Notes: generated from the sequence alone by a model not told the origin. Shown: positions 9,277 through 17,758, counted from the stretch's first letter. The stretch: DNA of 64,000 nucleotides from Psychroserpens sp. SPM9 (GCF_025153525.1 NZ_JANZNR010000003.1:310001-374000); one strand, 5' to 3'. Numbers and translations: made by a program.

Positions 9277-9348
9277 TTAGAAAGATAGAAGGAATAAATC
9301 ATTTATAATCAATAACGCTTCTGCGTGTTATCGCTTAATCCTTTCTAA
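9277..9348 (+). promoter_or_regulatory. Possible structured leader of rpsA mRNA
   Basis: Inside the predicted 5' leader, TTAGAAAG (9277-9284) can pair with CTTTCTAA (9341-9348). This closes a domain that also contains a local hairpin, ATAACGC with GCGTGTTAT, at 9312-9330. The arrangement suggests a folded r-protein leader, possibly for S1 autoregulation. This is inferred from complementarity only. Confidence 0.35.
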
Positions 9349-9378
9349 ACATGCAGAATACAAATTTTAATTCAGCAC

Positions 9379-11238
9379 ATGTCTGAAAAAGAAACAAAAC
9401 AAGCTGAAGTAGCAACTACTGAAGCTGCAACTGTAGAAACTACAGAAACAAAAACTGCTAACGCTCCTCAAGTTTCTGAGGCTCAAGCAAATCCAGAAAA
9501 ATTCTTAAAAGATTTCAATTGGCACAATTACGAAGAAGGAATTGATCCTGTTGATGACAAACAATTAGAAGAATTTGAAAAATTAGTATCAGAAAATTTC
9601 GTTGACACTTTAGATGACGAAGTTGTAGAAGGAGAAGTAATTCATATTACAGATCGTGATGCTATTATTGACATTAACGCTAAGTCTGAAGGTGTAATTT
9701 CTCTTAATGAGTTCCGTTACAATCCAGATTTAAAAGTTGGTGATAAAGTAGAAGTATTAATTGATGTTCGTGAAGACGCAACGGGTCAATTAGTATTATC
9801 TCACCGTAAAGCTCGTGTAATTAAAGCATGGGATCGTGTAAACAATGCACATGACACTGGTGAAATCGTAAACGGTTTTGTAAAATGCAGAACTAAAGGT
9901 GGTATGATCGTTGACGTATTTGGTATAGAAGCATTCTTACCAGGTTCTCAAATTGATGTGAAACCTATTAGAGATTACGATCAGTATGTAAATAAAACAA
10001 TGGAATTTAAAGTTGTGAAAATCAACCACGAATTCAAAAACATTGTAGTGTCTCATAAAGCGCTTATCGAAGCCGATATTGAAGAACAGAAAAAAGAAAT
10101 CATTGGTCAATTAGAAAAAGGTCAGGTATTAGAAGGTATCGTTAAGAATATTACATCTTACGGTGTGTTTATTGATCTTGGTGGCGTTGACGGATTAGTT
10201 CATATCACAGATTTATCTTGGTCTAGAATTAACCATCCAAACGAAATCGTAGAATTAGACCAGAAATTAAACGTGGTAATCTTAGACTTTGATGAAGATA
10301 AGTCTAGAATCCAGTTAGGTCTTAAGCAATTAAGCAAGCATCCTTGGGAAGCTTTAGGTGATACTGTAAAAGTAGGCGATAAAGTAAAAGGAAAAGTGGT
10401 TGTTATTGCTGATTACGGTGCTTTTGTAGAAGTAGAAGAAGGTGTAGAAGGATTAGTTCACGTAAGTGAAATGTCTTGGTCAACACATTTACGTTCTGCT
10501 CAGGATTTCGTATCTGTTGGAGATGAAATCGAAGCAGTAATCTTAACTTTAGATAGAGAAGATCGTAAAATGTCTCTTGGTATTAAGCAATTAACACCAG
10601 ATCCATGGACAGATATTACATCTAAATATCCTGTAGGTTCTAAACATTCAGGTATCGTACGTAACTTTACAAACTTTGGTGTTTTTGTTGAATTAGAAGA
10701 AGGTATTGACGGATTGATTTATATTTCTGATTTATCTTGGACTAAGAAAATCAAGCACCCAAGTGAGTTTACTAACGTAGGTGATACTTTAGAAGTTGTC
10801 GTATTAGAATTAGATGTTGAAGGACGTAAATTATCTTTAGGTCACAAACAAACAACTGACAACCCTTGGGATAAGTATGAAACTGAATTTGCTCTAGGTA
10901 CTACGCATACTGCTGAAATTGGAGAGATTGTTGACAAAGGTGCAACTATCGATTTCAATGAAGATATCGTTGCTTTTGTACCATCTCGTCACTTAGAAAA
11001 AGAAGACGGAAGCAAATTGAAGAAAGGAGAATCTGCAGAATTCAAAATCATTGAGTTCAATAAAGAATTCAAAAGAGTTGTAGCATCTCATACAGCGATC
11101 TTCAAAGAAGAAGAAATGGCAAATGTAAAAGCAGCTGTGAAGAAGCAAGAAGCTCAAGCAGCAGAAGCAAAACCAACTTTAGGTGATGCTAATGACGCTT
11201 TACAAGCGCTTAAAGATAAAATGGACGGGAAGAAATAA
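9379..11238 (+). CDS. rpsA: 30S ribosomal protein S1
   Basis: A 619-residue S1 with an acidic, Thr/Glu/Ala-rich N-terminal extension (~60 residues) followed by six S1/OB-fold repeats. Their cores can be read in order: EVIHITDRDAIIDI, VKCRTKGGMIVDVFG, VKNITSYGVFIDLGG, VVVIADYGAFVEVEE, VRNFTNFGVFVELEE and IGEIVDKGATIDFNE. S1 binds mRNA on the 30S subunit. In Bacteroidota, where Shine-Dalgarno motifs are mostly absent, it may matter particularly for initiation. The gene has its own promoter and a long leader, and ends at a strong terminator. The length is slightly above that of E. coli S1 (557) because of the extension. Confidence 0.97.
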   Translation: MSEKETKQAEVATTEAATVETTETKTANAPQVSEAQANPEKFLKDFNWHNYEEGIDPVDDKQLEEFEKLVSENFVDTLDDEVVEGEVIHITDRDAIIDINAKSEGVISLNEFRYNPDLKVGDKVEVLIDVREDATGQLVLSHRKARVIKAWDRVNNAHDTGEIVNGFVKCRTKGGMIVDVFGIEAFLPGSQIDVKPIRDYDQYVNKTMEFKVVKINHEFKNIVVSHKALIEADIEEQKKEIIGQLEKGQVLEGIVKNITSYGVFIDLGGVDGLVHITDLSWSRINHPNEIVELDQKLNVVILDFDEDKSRIQLGLKQLSKHPWEALGDTVKVGDKVKGKVVVIADYGAFVEVEEGVEGLVHVSEMSWSTHLRSAQDFVSVGDEIEAVILTLDREDRKMSLGIKQLTPDPWTDITSKYPVGSKHSGIVRNFTNFGVFVELEEGIDGLIYISDLSWTKKIKHPSEFTNVGDTLEVVVLELDVEGRKLSLGHKQTTDNPWDKYETEFALGTTHTAEIGEIVDKGATIDFNEDIVAFVPSRHLEKEDGSKLKKGESAEFKIIEFNKEFKRVVASHTAIFKEEEMANVKAAVKKQEAQAAEAKPTLGDANDALQALKDKMDGKK

Positions 11239-11578
11239 TTCCTAAATTCCTTTGAAAAAAGGAATCTCATTATTCTATATTAAAAAGCCTCTCGAAAATC
11301 GAGAGGCTTTTTTTATGTGTCTCAAATTTTATACCAAAAAATTTGTTCGACAATCTGATTTTTTTTGTAAGAATTATAAATAAATTTTAACATTTCAAAA
11401 TAAAATCACAATAATTTTAAAGTAAAATAGCTGTAAATATTATATTTTTTGTTAAATTAATGGATAATATTTAAAAATATTAGTAAAAACATGAAAATAA
11501 TTTATTTTGATAATAAATAAGCATAATTAGTTCTCCCTAAGTTTTAGTAGCTTTTTATTAACCCAAATCTTTTAAATT
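11239..11578. other. Intergenic region between rpsA and the T9SS cargo gene
   Basis: 340 bases. It holds a small hairpin just after rpsA (ATTCCTTT with AAAGGAAT, 11246-11265), the main rpsA terminator, and then very AT-rich DNA. A weak -7-like TTATTTTG sits at 11502-11509, about 70 bases before the next gene. No ORF is supported. Confidence 0.6.
11282..11314 (+). terminator. Intrinsic terminator of rpsA
   Basis: A perfect stem (AAAAAGCCTCTCGA with TCGAGAGGCTTTTT) with a short AA loop runs directly into a T-run. Confidence 0.92.
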
Positions 11579-12322
11579 ATGAAAAATTTTTTACTATGCG
11601 TAGCATTATTTGTGCTACAACAAGTTAGTGCTCAAGATGGAGACACTATCAACGATGCAATTTATGTTAATGGAGCCAATGTGTCTGTCAATGTCTTAGA
11701 CTATGACACAGCCACTAAATCTGAATTAGAGCCGGCATGTAGTTCTGAAGAAGATGTGTTTTATCAACACCCTGTTCTAGCAGGAGAGAATAAGGTTACT
11801 ATTGGTATGGCGAGTGCTGGTGTCATTTTGCTTACTCAATTCAATTATCAAATTTTAGTTGCCCCTGGAGGAAATCTTTTAAACCTACAAGAGATTACTT
11901 GCGATAATTATGTGGTGCCTATTTTAGCTAATGCAAATTTTGAGTTAGTTATTGATAATGTTAATCCAGGTGATGTTTATTATTTGAGAGTGTATAAGCC
12001 TGATGGACTAGGGGGCTTACTAACAGGATTATTATCTGGAACATTGATAAGTATGACGAGCGAGTTTGATGCTACGTTATCAACTTCAGAAGTCGAAAGA
12101 GATCAGTTCGATTACTTTGTTAATAATCAAAAAATCAAATTATTTAATATTAATTCTACTCTAAACTATAAGATTTATAATTTGGAAGGAAAGTTGATTC
12201 TGAAAAATGATAACCAGAAGCAATTTAAATCTATAGATATTTCTACACTTTCTAAAGGTTTATATGTGTTAAACATTGAACATCAAAACTTAAATAAAGT
12301 ATTTAAGTTTGTTAAGTACTAA
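11579..12322 (+). CDS. T9SS type A sorting-domain protein of unknown function
   Basis: A 247-residue secreted protein. It has a signal peptide (MKNFLLCVALFVLQQVSAQ), a central domain of ~140 residues rich in beta strands (no family recognised), and a C-terminal tail of ~75 residues. The tail matches the Por secretion-tail (type A CTD): IKLFNINSTLNYKIYNLEGK, then SIDISTLSKGLYVLNI and a final basic VFKFVKY. It should be exported through the T9SS and attached or released at the cell surface. The mature region begins DGDTINDAI, and has two Cys residues that could form a disulfide. It is flanked by terminators and is probably monocistronic. Confidence 0.8.
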   Translation: MKNFLLCVALFVLQQVSAQDGDTINDAIYVNGANVSVNVLDYDTATKSELEPACSSEEDVFYQHPVLAGENKVTIGMASAGVILLTQFNYQILVAPGGNLLNLQEITCDNYVVPILANANFELVIDNVNPGDVYYLRVYKPDGLGGLLTGLLSGTLISMTSEFDATLSTSEVERDQFDYFVNNQKIKLFNINSTLNYKIYNLEGKLILKNDNQKQFKSIDISTLSKGLYVLNIEHQNLNKVFKFVKY

Positions 12323-12343
12323 TTACATCGTATCTCACCAGAT

Positions 12344-12376
12344 AAAAAAAGGAAGTTCGTTAGAACTTCCTTTTTT
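12344..12376 (+). terminator. Intrinsic terminator
   Basis: A stem AAAAAAGGAAGTTC with GAACTTCCTTTTTT, with a GTTA loop, ends in a T-run downstream of the T9SS cargo gene. Confidence 0.9.
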
Positions 12377-12398
12377 ATTAATAACACTAATAAACCAA

Positions 12399-12429
12399 TT
12401 GCAAACCCTAATTTTTTAACTTAACTTTG
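12399..12429 (+). promoter_or_regulatory. Promoter of the pyrR-pyrB operon
   Basis: TTG at 12399-12401 (part of ATTG) and an exact TAnnTTTG (TAACTTTG, 12422-12429) are separated by 20 bases. The pyrR ATG lies 26 bases beyond, so there is no room for the long attenuator leader used by PyrR in Bacillus. Confidence 0.6.
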
Positions 12430-12455
12430 TTCTCCAAATACGTTTGGAAAGCTAT

Positions 12456-12995
12456 ATGAGTCAAAAAGTATTACTTAATGCTAAAGAAATAAACATCATT
12501 CTTCATCGATTGGCTTGTCAACTTATTGAAAATCACAACGACTTTTCTAATACTGTTCTAATAGGATTACAACCTAGAGGGACGTTCTTGGCTAATCGTT
12601 TAGCTGAAATACTAACGACAGATTACAAGATTAAAAACATTGAATTAGGCCATCTAGATATCACGTTTTTTAGAGATGATTTTAGAAGAGGTGAGAAAAT
12701 TCTTGAAGCTAATACCACAGACATTAATTTTATAGTTGAAAATAAAAACATTGTATTTATTGACGATGTTTTATATACCGGACGAAGCATAAGAGCCGCA
12801 TTAACGGCTATCCAATCCTTTGGAAGACCTAATGAAATTGAACTATTAACTTTAATCGACAGACGTTTTAGCAGACATTTACCAATCCAACCCAATTACA
12901 GAGGTCGGCAAGTAGATGCAATTAATGAAGAAAAAGTCAAAGTAAATTGGTTTGAAAATGAAGGCGAAGATGCCGTATACTTAGAGAATAGTTAA
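12456..12995 (+). CDS. pyrR: Bifunctional pyr operon regulator / uracil phosphoribosyltransferase
   Basis: A 179-residue type I phosphoribosyltransferase. The PRPP-binding loop is IVFIDDVLYTGRSIRAAL (residues ~95-112), and the N-terminal LLNAKEINIILHRLACQL and VLIGLQPRGTFLA are typical of PyrR. The ATG at 12456 is preferred over an upstream TTG. In Firmicutes PyrR binds pyr mRNA for attenuation and also makes UMP from uracil. Here the short leader shows no attenuator, so an RNA-binding role is uncertain. It is followed by pyrB in the same direction (54-base gap). Confidence 0.9.
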   Translation: MSQKVLLNAKEINIILHRLACQLIENHNDFSNTVLIGLQPRGTFLANRLAEILTTDYKIKNIELGHLDITFFRDDFRRGEKILEANTTDINFIVENKNIVFIDDVLYTGRSIRAALTAIQSFGRPNEIELLTLIDRRFSRHLPIQPNYRGRQVDAINEEKVKVNWFENEGEDAVYLENS

Positions 12996-13049
12996 AAGCG
13001 AATAATTAAAGTGCATCTGAGTTTAAGATGCCATCTGAATACTAAAAAA

Positions 13050-13979
13050 ATGAGCGAATTAAGTGTTAATCACTTATTGGGAATTAAATATCTTAACGAA
13101 AAGGATATTCAATTGATTTTTGAAACGGCAGATCATTTCAAGGAAGTGATTAATAGACCCATTAAAAAAGTGCCTTCGCTTAGAGATATTACCATTGCCA
13201 ACTTGTTTTTCGAAAATTCGACACGTACAAAATTGTCGTTTGAATTAGCCGAAAAGCGACTTTCAGCAGATGTTATTAATTTTTCAGCCTCTCAATCTTC
13301 AGTAAAAAAAGGAGAAACCTTAATTGATACGGTAAATAACATTTTATCTATGAAAGTAGATATGGTGGTTATGCGTCACCCCAATCCGGGAGCTGGTGTG
13401 TTTTTATCACAACATGTCGATGCAAGTATTATTAATGCTGGCGATGGCGCTCATGAGCATCCAACCCAAGCCTTGTTAGATAGCTATTCGATACGAGAAC
13501 GTCTTGGTGACGTTAAAGGTAAAAACGTGGTTATTGTTGGTGATATATTACACAGTAGAGTAGCGCTTTCAAACATTTATGCCTTGCAATTACAAGGTGC
13601 CAATGTGATGGTTTGCGGACCCAAAACCTTGCTTCCAAAATACATTAAGGATTTAGGCGTGAAAGTAGAAACCAATTTACGTAAAGCGCTTAATTGGTGT
13701 GATGTGGCTAATATGCTTCGTGTTCAAAATGAGCGTATGGATATTAGTTATTTTCCTTCAACCCGAGAATACACGCAACAATACGGCGTTAATAAAGCAT
13801 TGCTAAATTCTCTGGATAAAGATATTACGATTATGCATCCCGGACCAATAAACAGAGGTGTTGAGATTACAAGTGATGTAGCAGATTCTGATCAAGCCAT
13901 CATTTTAGACCAAGTTCAAAACGGAGTAGCTATACGAATGGCTGTCATTTATTTATTAGCTTCTAAAATAAAACATTAA
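13050..13979 (+). CDS. pyrB: Aspartate carbamoyltransferase catalytic subunit
   Basis: A 309-residue enzyme of de novo pyrimidine synthesis that joins carbamoyl phosphate and L-aspartate. The carbamoyl-phosphate loop FFENSTRTKLSFE (residues ~45-57), the HPTQALLDSYSI motif and the 80s-loop SVKKGET are all visible. The final part HPGPINRGVEITSDVADS is characteristic. I chose the ATG at 13050; an upstream GTG (13011) adds 13 residues not seen in the family. No pyrI is adjacent. A small gene follows after 4 bases. Confidence 0.96.
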   Translation: MSELSVNHLLGIKYLNEKDIQLIFETADHFKEVINRPIKKVPSLRDITIANLFFENSTRTKLSFELAEKRLSADVINFSASQSSVKKGETLIDTVNNILSMKVDMVVMRHPNPGAGVFLSQHVDASIINAGDGAHEHPTQALLDSYSIRERLGDVKGKNVVIVGDILHSRVALSNIYALQLQGANVMVCGPKTLLPKYIKDLGVKVETNLRKALNWCDVANMLRVQNERMDISYFPSTREYTQQYGVNKALLNSLDKDITIMHPGPINRGVEITSDVADSDQAIILDQVQNGVAIRMAVIYLLASKIKH

Positions 13980-13983
13980 GCAT

Positions 13984-14316
13984 ATGATTTTTGATAACGA
14001 CGGAAATACCACCATAATTACCCAGGAGAAAGCATCTATTGTAGAGCTTGTAAAGAAAATTGACGTTTTATATGAGCGTTTTAAAAACAATAATATCATC
14101 GTAAATATAACCAAATTAGATGTGGTTACACTTTCTGATATTGTTGAATTTTTACAATTATCAAATAAACATCGTAAAGCCAAACATTCTTTTGTCATCG
14201 TGTCTAACAGCGCAAATCTTGATGAAATGCCAGATGAAATTGTCGTAGTGCCAACAACTAAGGAAGCCTATGATATTATTGAAATGGAAGAGATGGAGCG
14301 TGATTTAGGTTTTTAA
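13984..14316 (+). CDS. Small conserved protein, STAS-like
   Basis: A 110-residue soluble protein with alternating beta and alpha segments (IIVNITKLDVVTLSDIVEFL, then HSFVIVSNSANLDEMPD, then EAYDIIEMEEMERDLGF). The pattern beta-NxTxLDxVxxxDxxEFL-alpha resembles STAS/anti-sigma-antagonist folds, though the usual phosphorylatable Ser is not clear. It starts 4 bases after pyrB and precedes rnz, an order I associate with other flavobacteria. The role is unknown; a regulatory protein-interaction function is a guess. Confidence 0.65.
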   Translation: MIFDNDGNTTIITQEKASIVELVKKIDVLYERFKNNNIIVNITKLDVVTLSDIVEFLQLSNKHRKAKHSFVIVSNSANLDEMPDEIVVVPTTKEAYDIIEMEEMERDLGF

Positions 14317-14384
14317 AAAGAATGTACTGAGTCGTTTTTTTGATAAGTTGTTTCGACTCTGCAACAAACAACGTTACTGTATAA

Positions 14385-15290
14385 ATGAAATTAACCATAT
14401 TAGGCTGTTATAGCGCTACACCTCAATTACATACCAATCCTACAGCTCAGATTTTTGAGATTAAAAATCATACGTTTTTAATAGATTGTGGTGAAGGCAC
14501 TCAGGTAGAACTCCGCAGGCATAAAGTCAAATTTGGGAAAATCAAACACATATTTATTTCGCATTTACACGGTGACCATTGCTTTGGTCTGGCTGGCTTA
14601 ATTTCAACATTTAGATTGTTAACTCGTGAAGCCGATTTGCATATCTATGCACCAAAAGGCTTAAAAGAAGTGATTACACTTCAAATGAAACTATCACAAT
14701 CCTGGACCAATTATAAGCTTATTTTTCATGAATTATCGTCTACAACTTCGGAACTGATTTATGAAGATGATAAAGTTGAAGTGCATACCATTCCTTTAGA
14801 TCACCGAATTTATACCAACGGATTCTTATTTAAAGAAAAACCAGGAGAACGTAAATTAGATATCAATGCGGTTTTAAATGCCGATATCGATGTGGCTTAT
14901 TATCGAAAACTAAAGCAAGGTGCTGATGTTCCTAATAATAACGGAACTATTGTAAAAAATGAAACGGTAACTCGAGATCCACAACCGCCAAAAAGCTATG
15001 CCTTTTGTAGTGATACAGCTTATAACGAAGCGATGCTTCCAATTATTAAGGATGTTGATGTCTTATACCACGAATCGACATTTATTGATAAGCATGAAGA
15101 TTTGGCGTTACCTACGAAGCATTCTACAGCAAAACAGGCAGCTACTATTGCAAAGAAAGCCAATGTAAAGCAATTAATTCTCGGGCATTATTCGACGCGA
15201 TACGACGATTTAACAGCATTTAAAACTGAGGCTGAAACAATTTTTAAACCTGTAGAATTAGCTAAAGACGGGAAAGTATTTGATTTTTAA
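14385..15290 (+). CDS. rnz: Ribonuclease Z (tRNA 3' endonuclease)
   Basis: A 301-residue metallo-beta-lactamase-fold enzyme. The zinc motif HLHGDH is at residues 60-65, with further ligands expected in FCSDTAYNE (~205), YHESTF and LGHYSTRY. It removes 3' trailers from pre-tRNAs in the cytoplasm. The length is normal for the short (RNase Z-S) form. The flexible arm (residues ~155-195) is present. It sits 68 bases after the STAS-like gene, within which GAGTCG and CGACTC could form a weak hairpin. Confidence 0.95.
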   Translation: MKLTILGCYSATPQLHTNPTAQIFEIKNHTFLIDCGEGTQVELRRHKVKFGKIKHIFISHLHGDHCFGLAGLISTFRLLTREADLHIYAPKGLKEVITLQMKLSQSWTNYKLIFHELSSTTSELIYEDDKVEVHTIPLDHRIYTNGFLFKEKPGERKLDINAVLNADIDVAYYRKLKQGADVPNNNGTIVKNETVTRDPQPPKSYAFCSDTAYNEAMLPIIKDVDVLYHESTFIDKHEDLALPTKHSTAKQAATIAKKANVKQLILGHYSTRYDDLTAFKTEAETIFKPVELAKDGKVFDF

Positions 15291-15411
15291 AGTGTTGTAG
15301 ATTCTGTATAATCTTTAAACAGAACCATTCATTTGTAGACTTGTTCTATATAATCGCCTTGGTAAAAATACCCAGTGGTGCTTTTATGATAATATCACAA
15401 TTAAATCTCAT

Positions 15412-15846
15412 TTACCGATTTCTCTTTATTGTCTTTTGAAATTCATCTAAGGCCATCATCCATTCGATAGCATCATCTAAATTATGACAGCGTTTCAAAC
15501 TTTTCTTAAAAAAATGCTTTTCAAGAGAGGAATTTAGGTAACTAAAATCATTATAGGATACAACAGCACTAGCAACCAAAAAGTCATATTCATTATTAAA
15601 ATCGAGCCACAATTGAGGTTCAAAGGAGTAGGAGTTGATTCGGTTGGCTATGTATCCAATTCTTAAACCTTTTTTGATGTCTTCAGAAAAGGCACTAATT
15701 AATTCACTTACGAGATTATAATCAACGTGAATGCCTTCGTTTAATTCTGAAATAACAAAATGCTTTGTAGTATAGAGCGTTCCGAAGGGAAACTCTACTT
15801 TTTTATATTCTAAACTTTTAGAATATTTACTGGTTTCAAATTTCAT
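15412..15846 (-). CDS. Hypothetical soluble protein
   Basis: A 144-residue protein without signal peptide, membrane segment or recognised motif. It has mixed alpha/beta character (FGTLYTTKHFVISELNEG, RIGYIANRINSYSF) and a basic C-terminus (FQKTIKRNR). It is transcribed convergently with rnz and divergently from pdxH. The N-terminal beta strands followed by a helix and repeated aromatic residues could fit a STAS-like regulatory fold, but I cannot support a family. Confidence 0.55.
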   Translation of the reverse strand: MKFETSKYSKSLEYKKVEFPFGTLYTTKHFVISELNEGIHVDYNLVSELISAFSEDIKKGLRIGYIANRINSYSFEPQLWLDFNNEYDFLVASAVVSYNDFSYLNSSLEKHFFKKSLKRCHNLDDAIEWMMALDEFQKTIKRNR

Positions 15847-15928
15847 TAGTAGGGATTATTCCCTAAATTTATATGAAATATTTGAGGCTAAAAAAGATTA
15901 AGCCTATTAAATGCGATAATCGATTCTA

Positions 15929-16576
15929 ATGAATACAGACTTAGGCAATTACAGAAAGTCATACGAAAAACAAGAATTACTTGAGGCTAATGTGAGTGAT
16001 AATCCGTTGGAATTATTCCAAAAATGGTTTCATGAAGTAGACAAAAACTTTGATGTAGGAGAAACAAATGCAATGACATTAAGTACTTTGGGACTGGATG
16101 GTTTTCCGAAGAGTAGAGTAGTGCTCTTAAAAAAGTTTACCTACGAAGGCTTTATTTTTTATACCAATTATAATAGCGAAAAAGGTCAAGCGATTCTCAA
16201 TAACCCCAAGGTGTGTTTGTCATTTTTTTGGCCTGCTGCAGAACGTCAAATCATTATTAAAGGTCAAGCCGAAAAAATTGCTGAAAATTTAAGTGATGGC
16301 TATTTCGAATCTCGACCAAGAGGAAGCCAGTTAGGTGCTTTAGTTTCTCAACAGAGTGCCACCATTCCTGATAGAGCAGTTTTAGAAGAACGCTTAAAAG
16401 AACTGGAAGCCGCTTATGAAGGTAAAGACATTCCGCGACCTGAATCTTGGGGCGGATTTATTGTCAAGCCTTTTGAAATCGAATTTTGGCAAGGACGTCC
16501 TAACCGACTGCACGATCGCTTACGTTATCAATTGGATAAAGATCTTAATTGGAACTTAGACCGCTTATCACCATAA
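15929..16576 (+). CDS. pdxH: Pyridoxamine 5'-phosphate oxidase
   Basis: A 215-residue FMN-dependent enzyme that oxidises pyridoxine or pyridoxamine phosphate to PLP. FMN and substrate residues are in AMTLSTLGLDGFPKSRVVLL and YTNYNSEKG. The C-terminal signature is intact (FEIEFWQGRPNRLHDRLRY and terminal RLSP). It is the expected full length. It is followed 6 bases later by a small lipoprotein gene, likely co-transcribed. Confidence 0.95.
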   Translation: MNTDLGNYRKSYEKQELLEANVSDNPLELFQKWFHEVDKNFDVGETNAMTLSTLGLDGFPKSRVVLLKKFTYEGFIFYTNYNSEKGQAILNNPKVCLSFFWPAAERQIIIKGQAEKIAENLSDGYFESRPRGSQLGALVSQQSATIPDRAVLEERLKELEAAYEGKDIPRPESWGGFIVKPFEIEFWQGRPNRLHDRLRYQLDKDLNWNLDRLSP

Positions 16577-16582
16577 TAGTAT

Positions 16583-16966
16583 ATGAAGTGCCTTTTAGTT
16601 GTATGTATGTTTATAATCTTATACTCTTGTAAAGAGAAGGAAACTCCTATTCTTAAGCATCCAGATTTATTAGGATTTAAAGTAACGACACTAGCCGACT
16701 CCGATGAGGACTTATTTGACGTCATTGAAAAAAAGGAACAACAAGGTTTCATTGAAACCAAATATATCAACGATATATTATATGTTTCAACCTTTCAAAT
16801 TTTAAATGCTTGTGGAAATTATGAAGGCAATATTGAAACTTCAAACGACACAATAAGTCTTCAGCTTAAATTAATATCTGAAGAGGTTTGTACTTCAGAA
16901 TCTGCTCGAAGAGTAACGTATTTAATATATAATCCAACTTCTAAAAAAAGAATAATTATCAAGTAG
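16583..16966 (+). CDS. Small lipoprotein of unknown function
   Basis: A 127-residue protein with a lipoprotein signal (MKCLLVVCMFIILYSC, lipid-attached Cys at residue 16) followed by a charged linker KEKE. The mature part is a compact domain with two further Cys (NACGNYEGN and SEEVCTSES) that may form a disulfide. Probably anchored to the inner leaflet of the outer membrane. No family is recognised. Close to pdxH, though a functional link is not evident. Confidence 0.65.
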   Translation: MKCLLVVCMFIILYSCKEKETPILKHPDLLGFKVTTLADSDEDLFDVIEKKEQQGFIETKYINDILYVSTFQILNACGNYEGNIETSNDTISLQLKLISEEVCTSESARRVTYLIYNPTSKKRIIIK

Positions 16967-16982
16967 AATTTCTATATTCTGA

Positions 16983-17130
16983 TATGTAAAAATATCGACG
17001 AAATACATTTATTTTCCGTTTAAAAGTCATTTTAACATTTTAAATTGTGTATTTCATCGATGTTTTACATATATTTTCGACGAAATGCATGTTATTCATC
17101 GATTTTAACAATTCATTAACATTTTTTACA
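16983..17130. repeat. Cluster of four alternating inverted repeats
   Basis: A motif close to ATCGACGAAATACAT occurs four times with alternating orientation: direct at 16992-17008, inverted at 17047-17062, direct at 17073-17090 and a shorter inverted copy at 17093-17107. Flanking TATGTAAAAA / TTTTACATA extends the first pair to an imperfect inverted repeat of about 25 bases per arm. It lies between the small lipoprotein gene and the CAP-domain gene. It could form hairpins or bind a regulator. Confidence 0.6.
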
Positions 17131-17177
17131 TAAAGAGGTCTCTATTTTAGTAATCCCAAATCATAAATAACCCTCTT

Positions 17178-17672
17178 ATGAAACCTATTAAATTCTTGCC
17201 TTTTATGGCATTATTAGCTTTGTTAACGTTTTCATGTTCAAGCGAAGACTTTCCAGACGAGACTATTGATAGTATGTCATTACCAGTCCCTCCAGTTGCC
17301 AAAACAATTGAAATTGAAATTTTAGAGCTTATCAATGCGCACCGAATTACTGAAGGCTTAAATCCTTTAGCCAATCACAGTATCATAAAGTCTGTGGCAT
17401 TTACACATACCGATTATATGGTTGAAGTAAATAATGTTTCACACGATAATTTTTTTCAACGTAGAAATAGTTTAATTGACAATGCCAGTGCAACTAAAGT
17501 CTCAGAAAATGTGGCTTATGCGTTTAGTTCTGCGGAATCTGTCGTTAATGCCTGGTTGAATAGCGAAGGTCATAGAGAAAATATTGAAGGTGATTTTACC
17601 GATTTTGATATTTCAGCTGAGCAAAACGCTGAAGGCAAGTGGTACTTCACCAATATTTTTATAAAACGATAG
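17178..17672 (+). CDS. CAP-domain (SCP/PR-1-like) lipoprotein
   Basis: A 164-residue protein. The signal MKPIKFLPFMALLALLTFSC places the lipidated Cys at residue 20, followed by an SSEDFPDE linker. The CAP domain spans ~38-164 with the family landmarks: LINAHRITEGLNPL, the His in AFTHTDYM, VSHDNFFQR, SENVAYAFSS and WLNSEGHRENI. Bacterial CAP proteins are secreted and bind small lipids or cell-wall ligands; no enzymatic role is established for most. The upstream inverted-repeat cluster may regulate it. A terminator follows. Confidence 0.88.
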   Translation: MKPIKFLPFMALLALLTFSCSSEDFPDETIDSMSLPVPPVAKTIEIEILELINAHRITEGLNPLANHSIIKSVAFTHTDYMVEVNNVSHDNFFQRRNSLIDNASATKVSENVAYAFSSAESVVNAWLNSEGHRENIEGDFTDFDISAEQNAEGKWYFTNIFIKR

Positions 17673-17718
17673 AAAATATAAAAAGTTTAAAATTGATTAA
17701 TAGCAAATAATTAGTTTA

Positions 17719-17758
17719 AAACCACAATTAGAGATCATTCTAATTGTGGTTTTTTTTG
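17719..17758 (+). terminator. Intrinsic terminator of the CAP lipoprotein gene
   Basis: AAAACCACAATTAGA pairs with TCTAATTGTGGTTTT and runs into a stretch of eight T residues. Confidence 0.9.

Larger units (their letters stand above)
8922..9378. other. Intergenic region upstream of rpsA
   Basis: 457 bases with no credible ORF or tRNA. It holds a perfect 14-base palindrome (TTGAATGCATTCAA, 9074-9087), a good rpsA promoter (9228-9258) and a roughly 120-base transcribed leader. The 8950-9200 stretch shows nothing else I can assign. Confidence 0.6.

Noticed and set aside
12430-12455. PyrR-dependent attenuator in the pyr leader
   Set aside because: Only 26 bases separate the -7 box from the ATG, which is too short for terminator and anti-terminator structures.
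13011-13049. Extended GTG start for pyrB
   Set aside because: The 13 extra residues do not match the family N-terminus; the ATG at 13050 gives the usual length.
14329-14359. Terminator between the STAS-like gene and rnz
   Set aside because: The GAGTCG/CGACTC stem is only six pairs with a long loop and no following T-run, so it is unlikely to stop transcription.
16983-17130. Ends of an insertion sequence
   Set aside because: No transposase frame lies between or beside the inverted repeats and there is no flanking target duplication.
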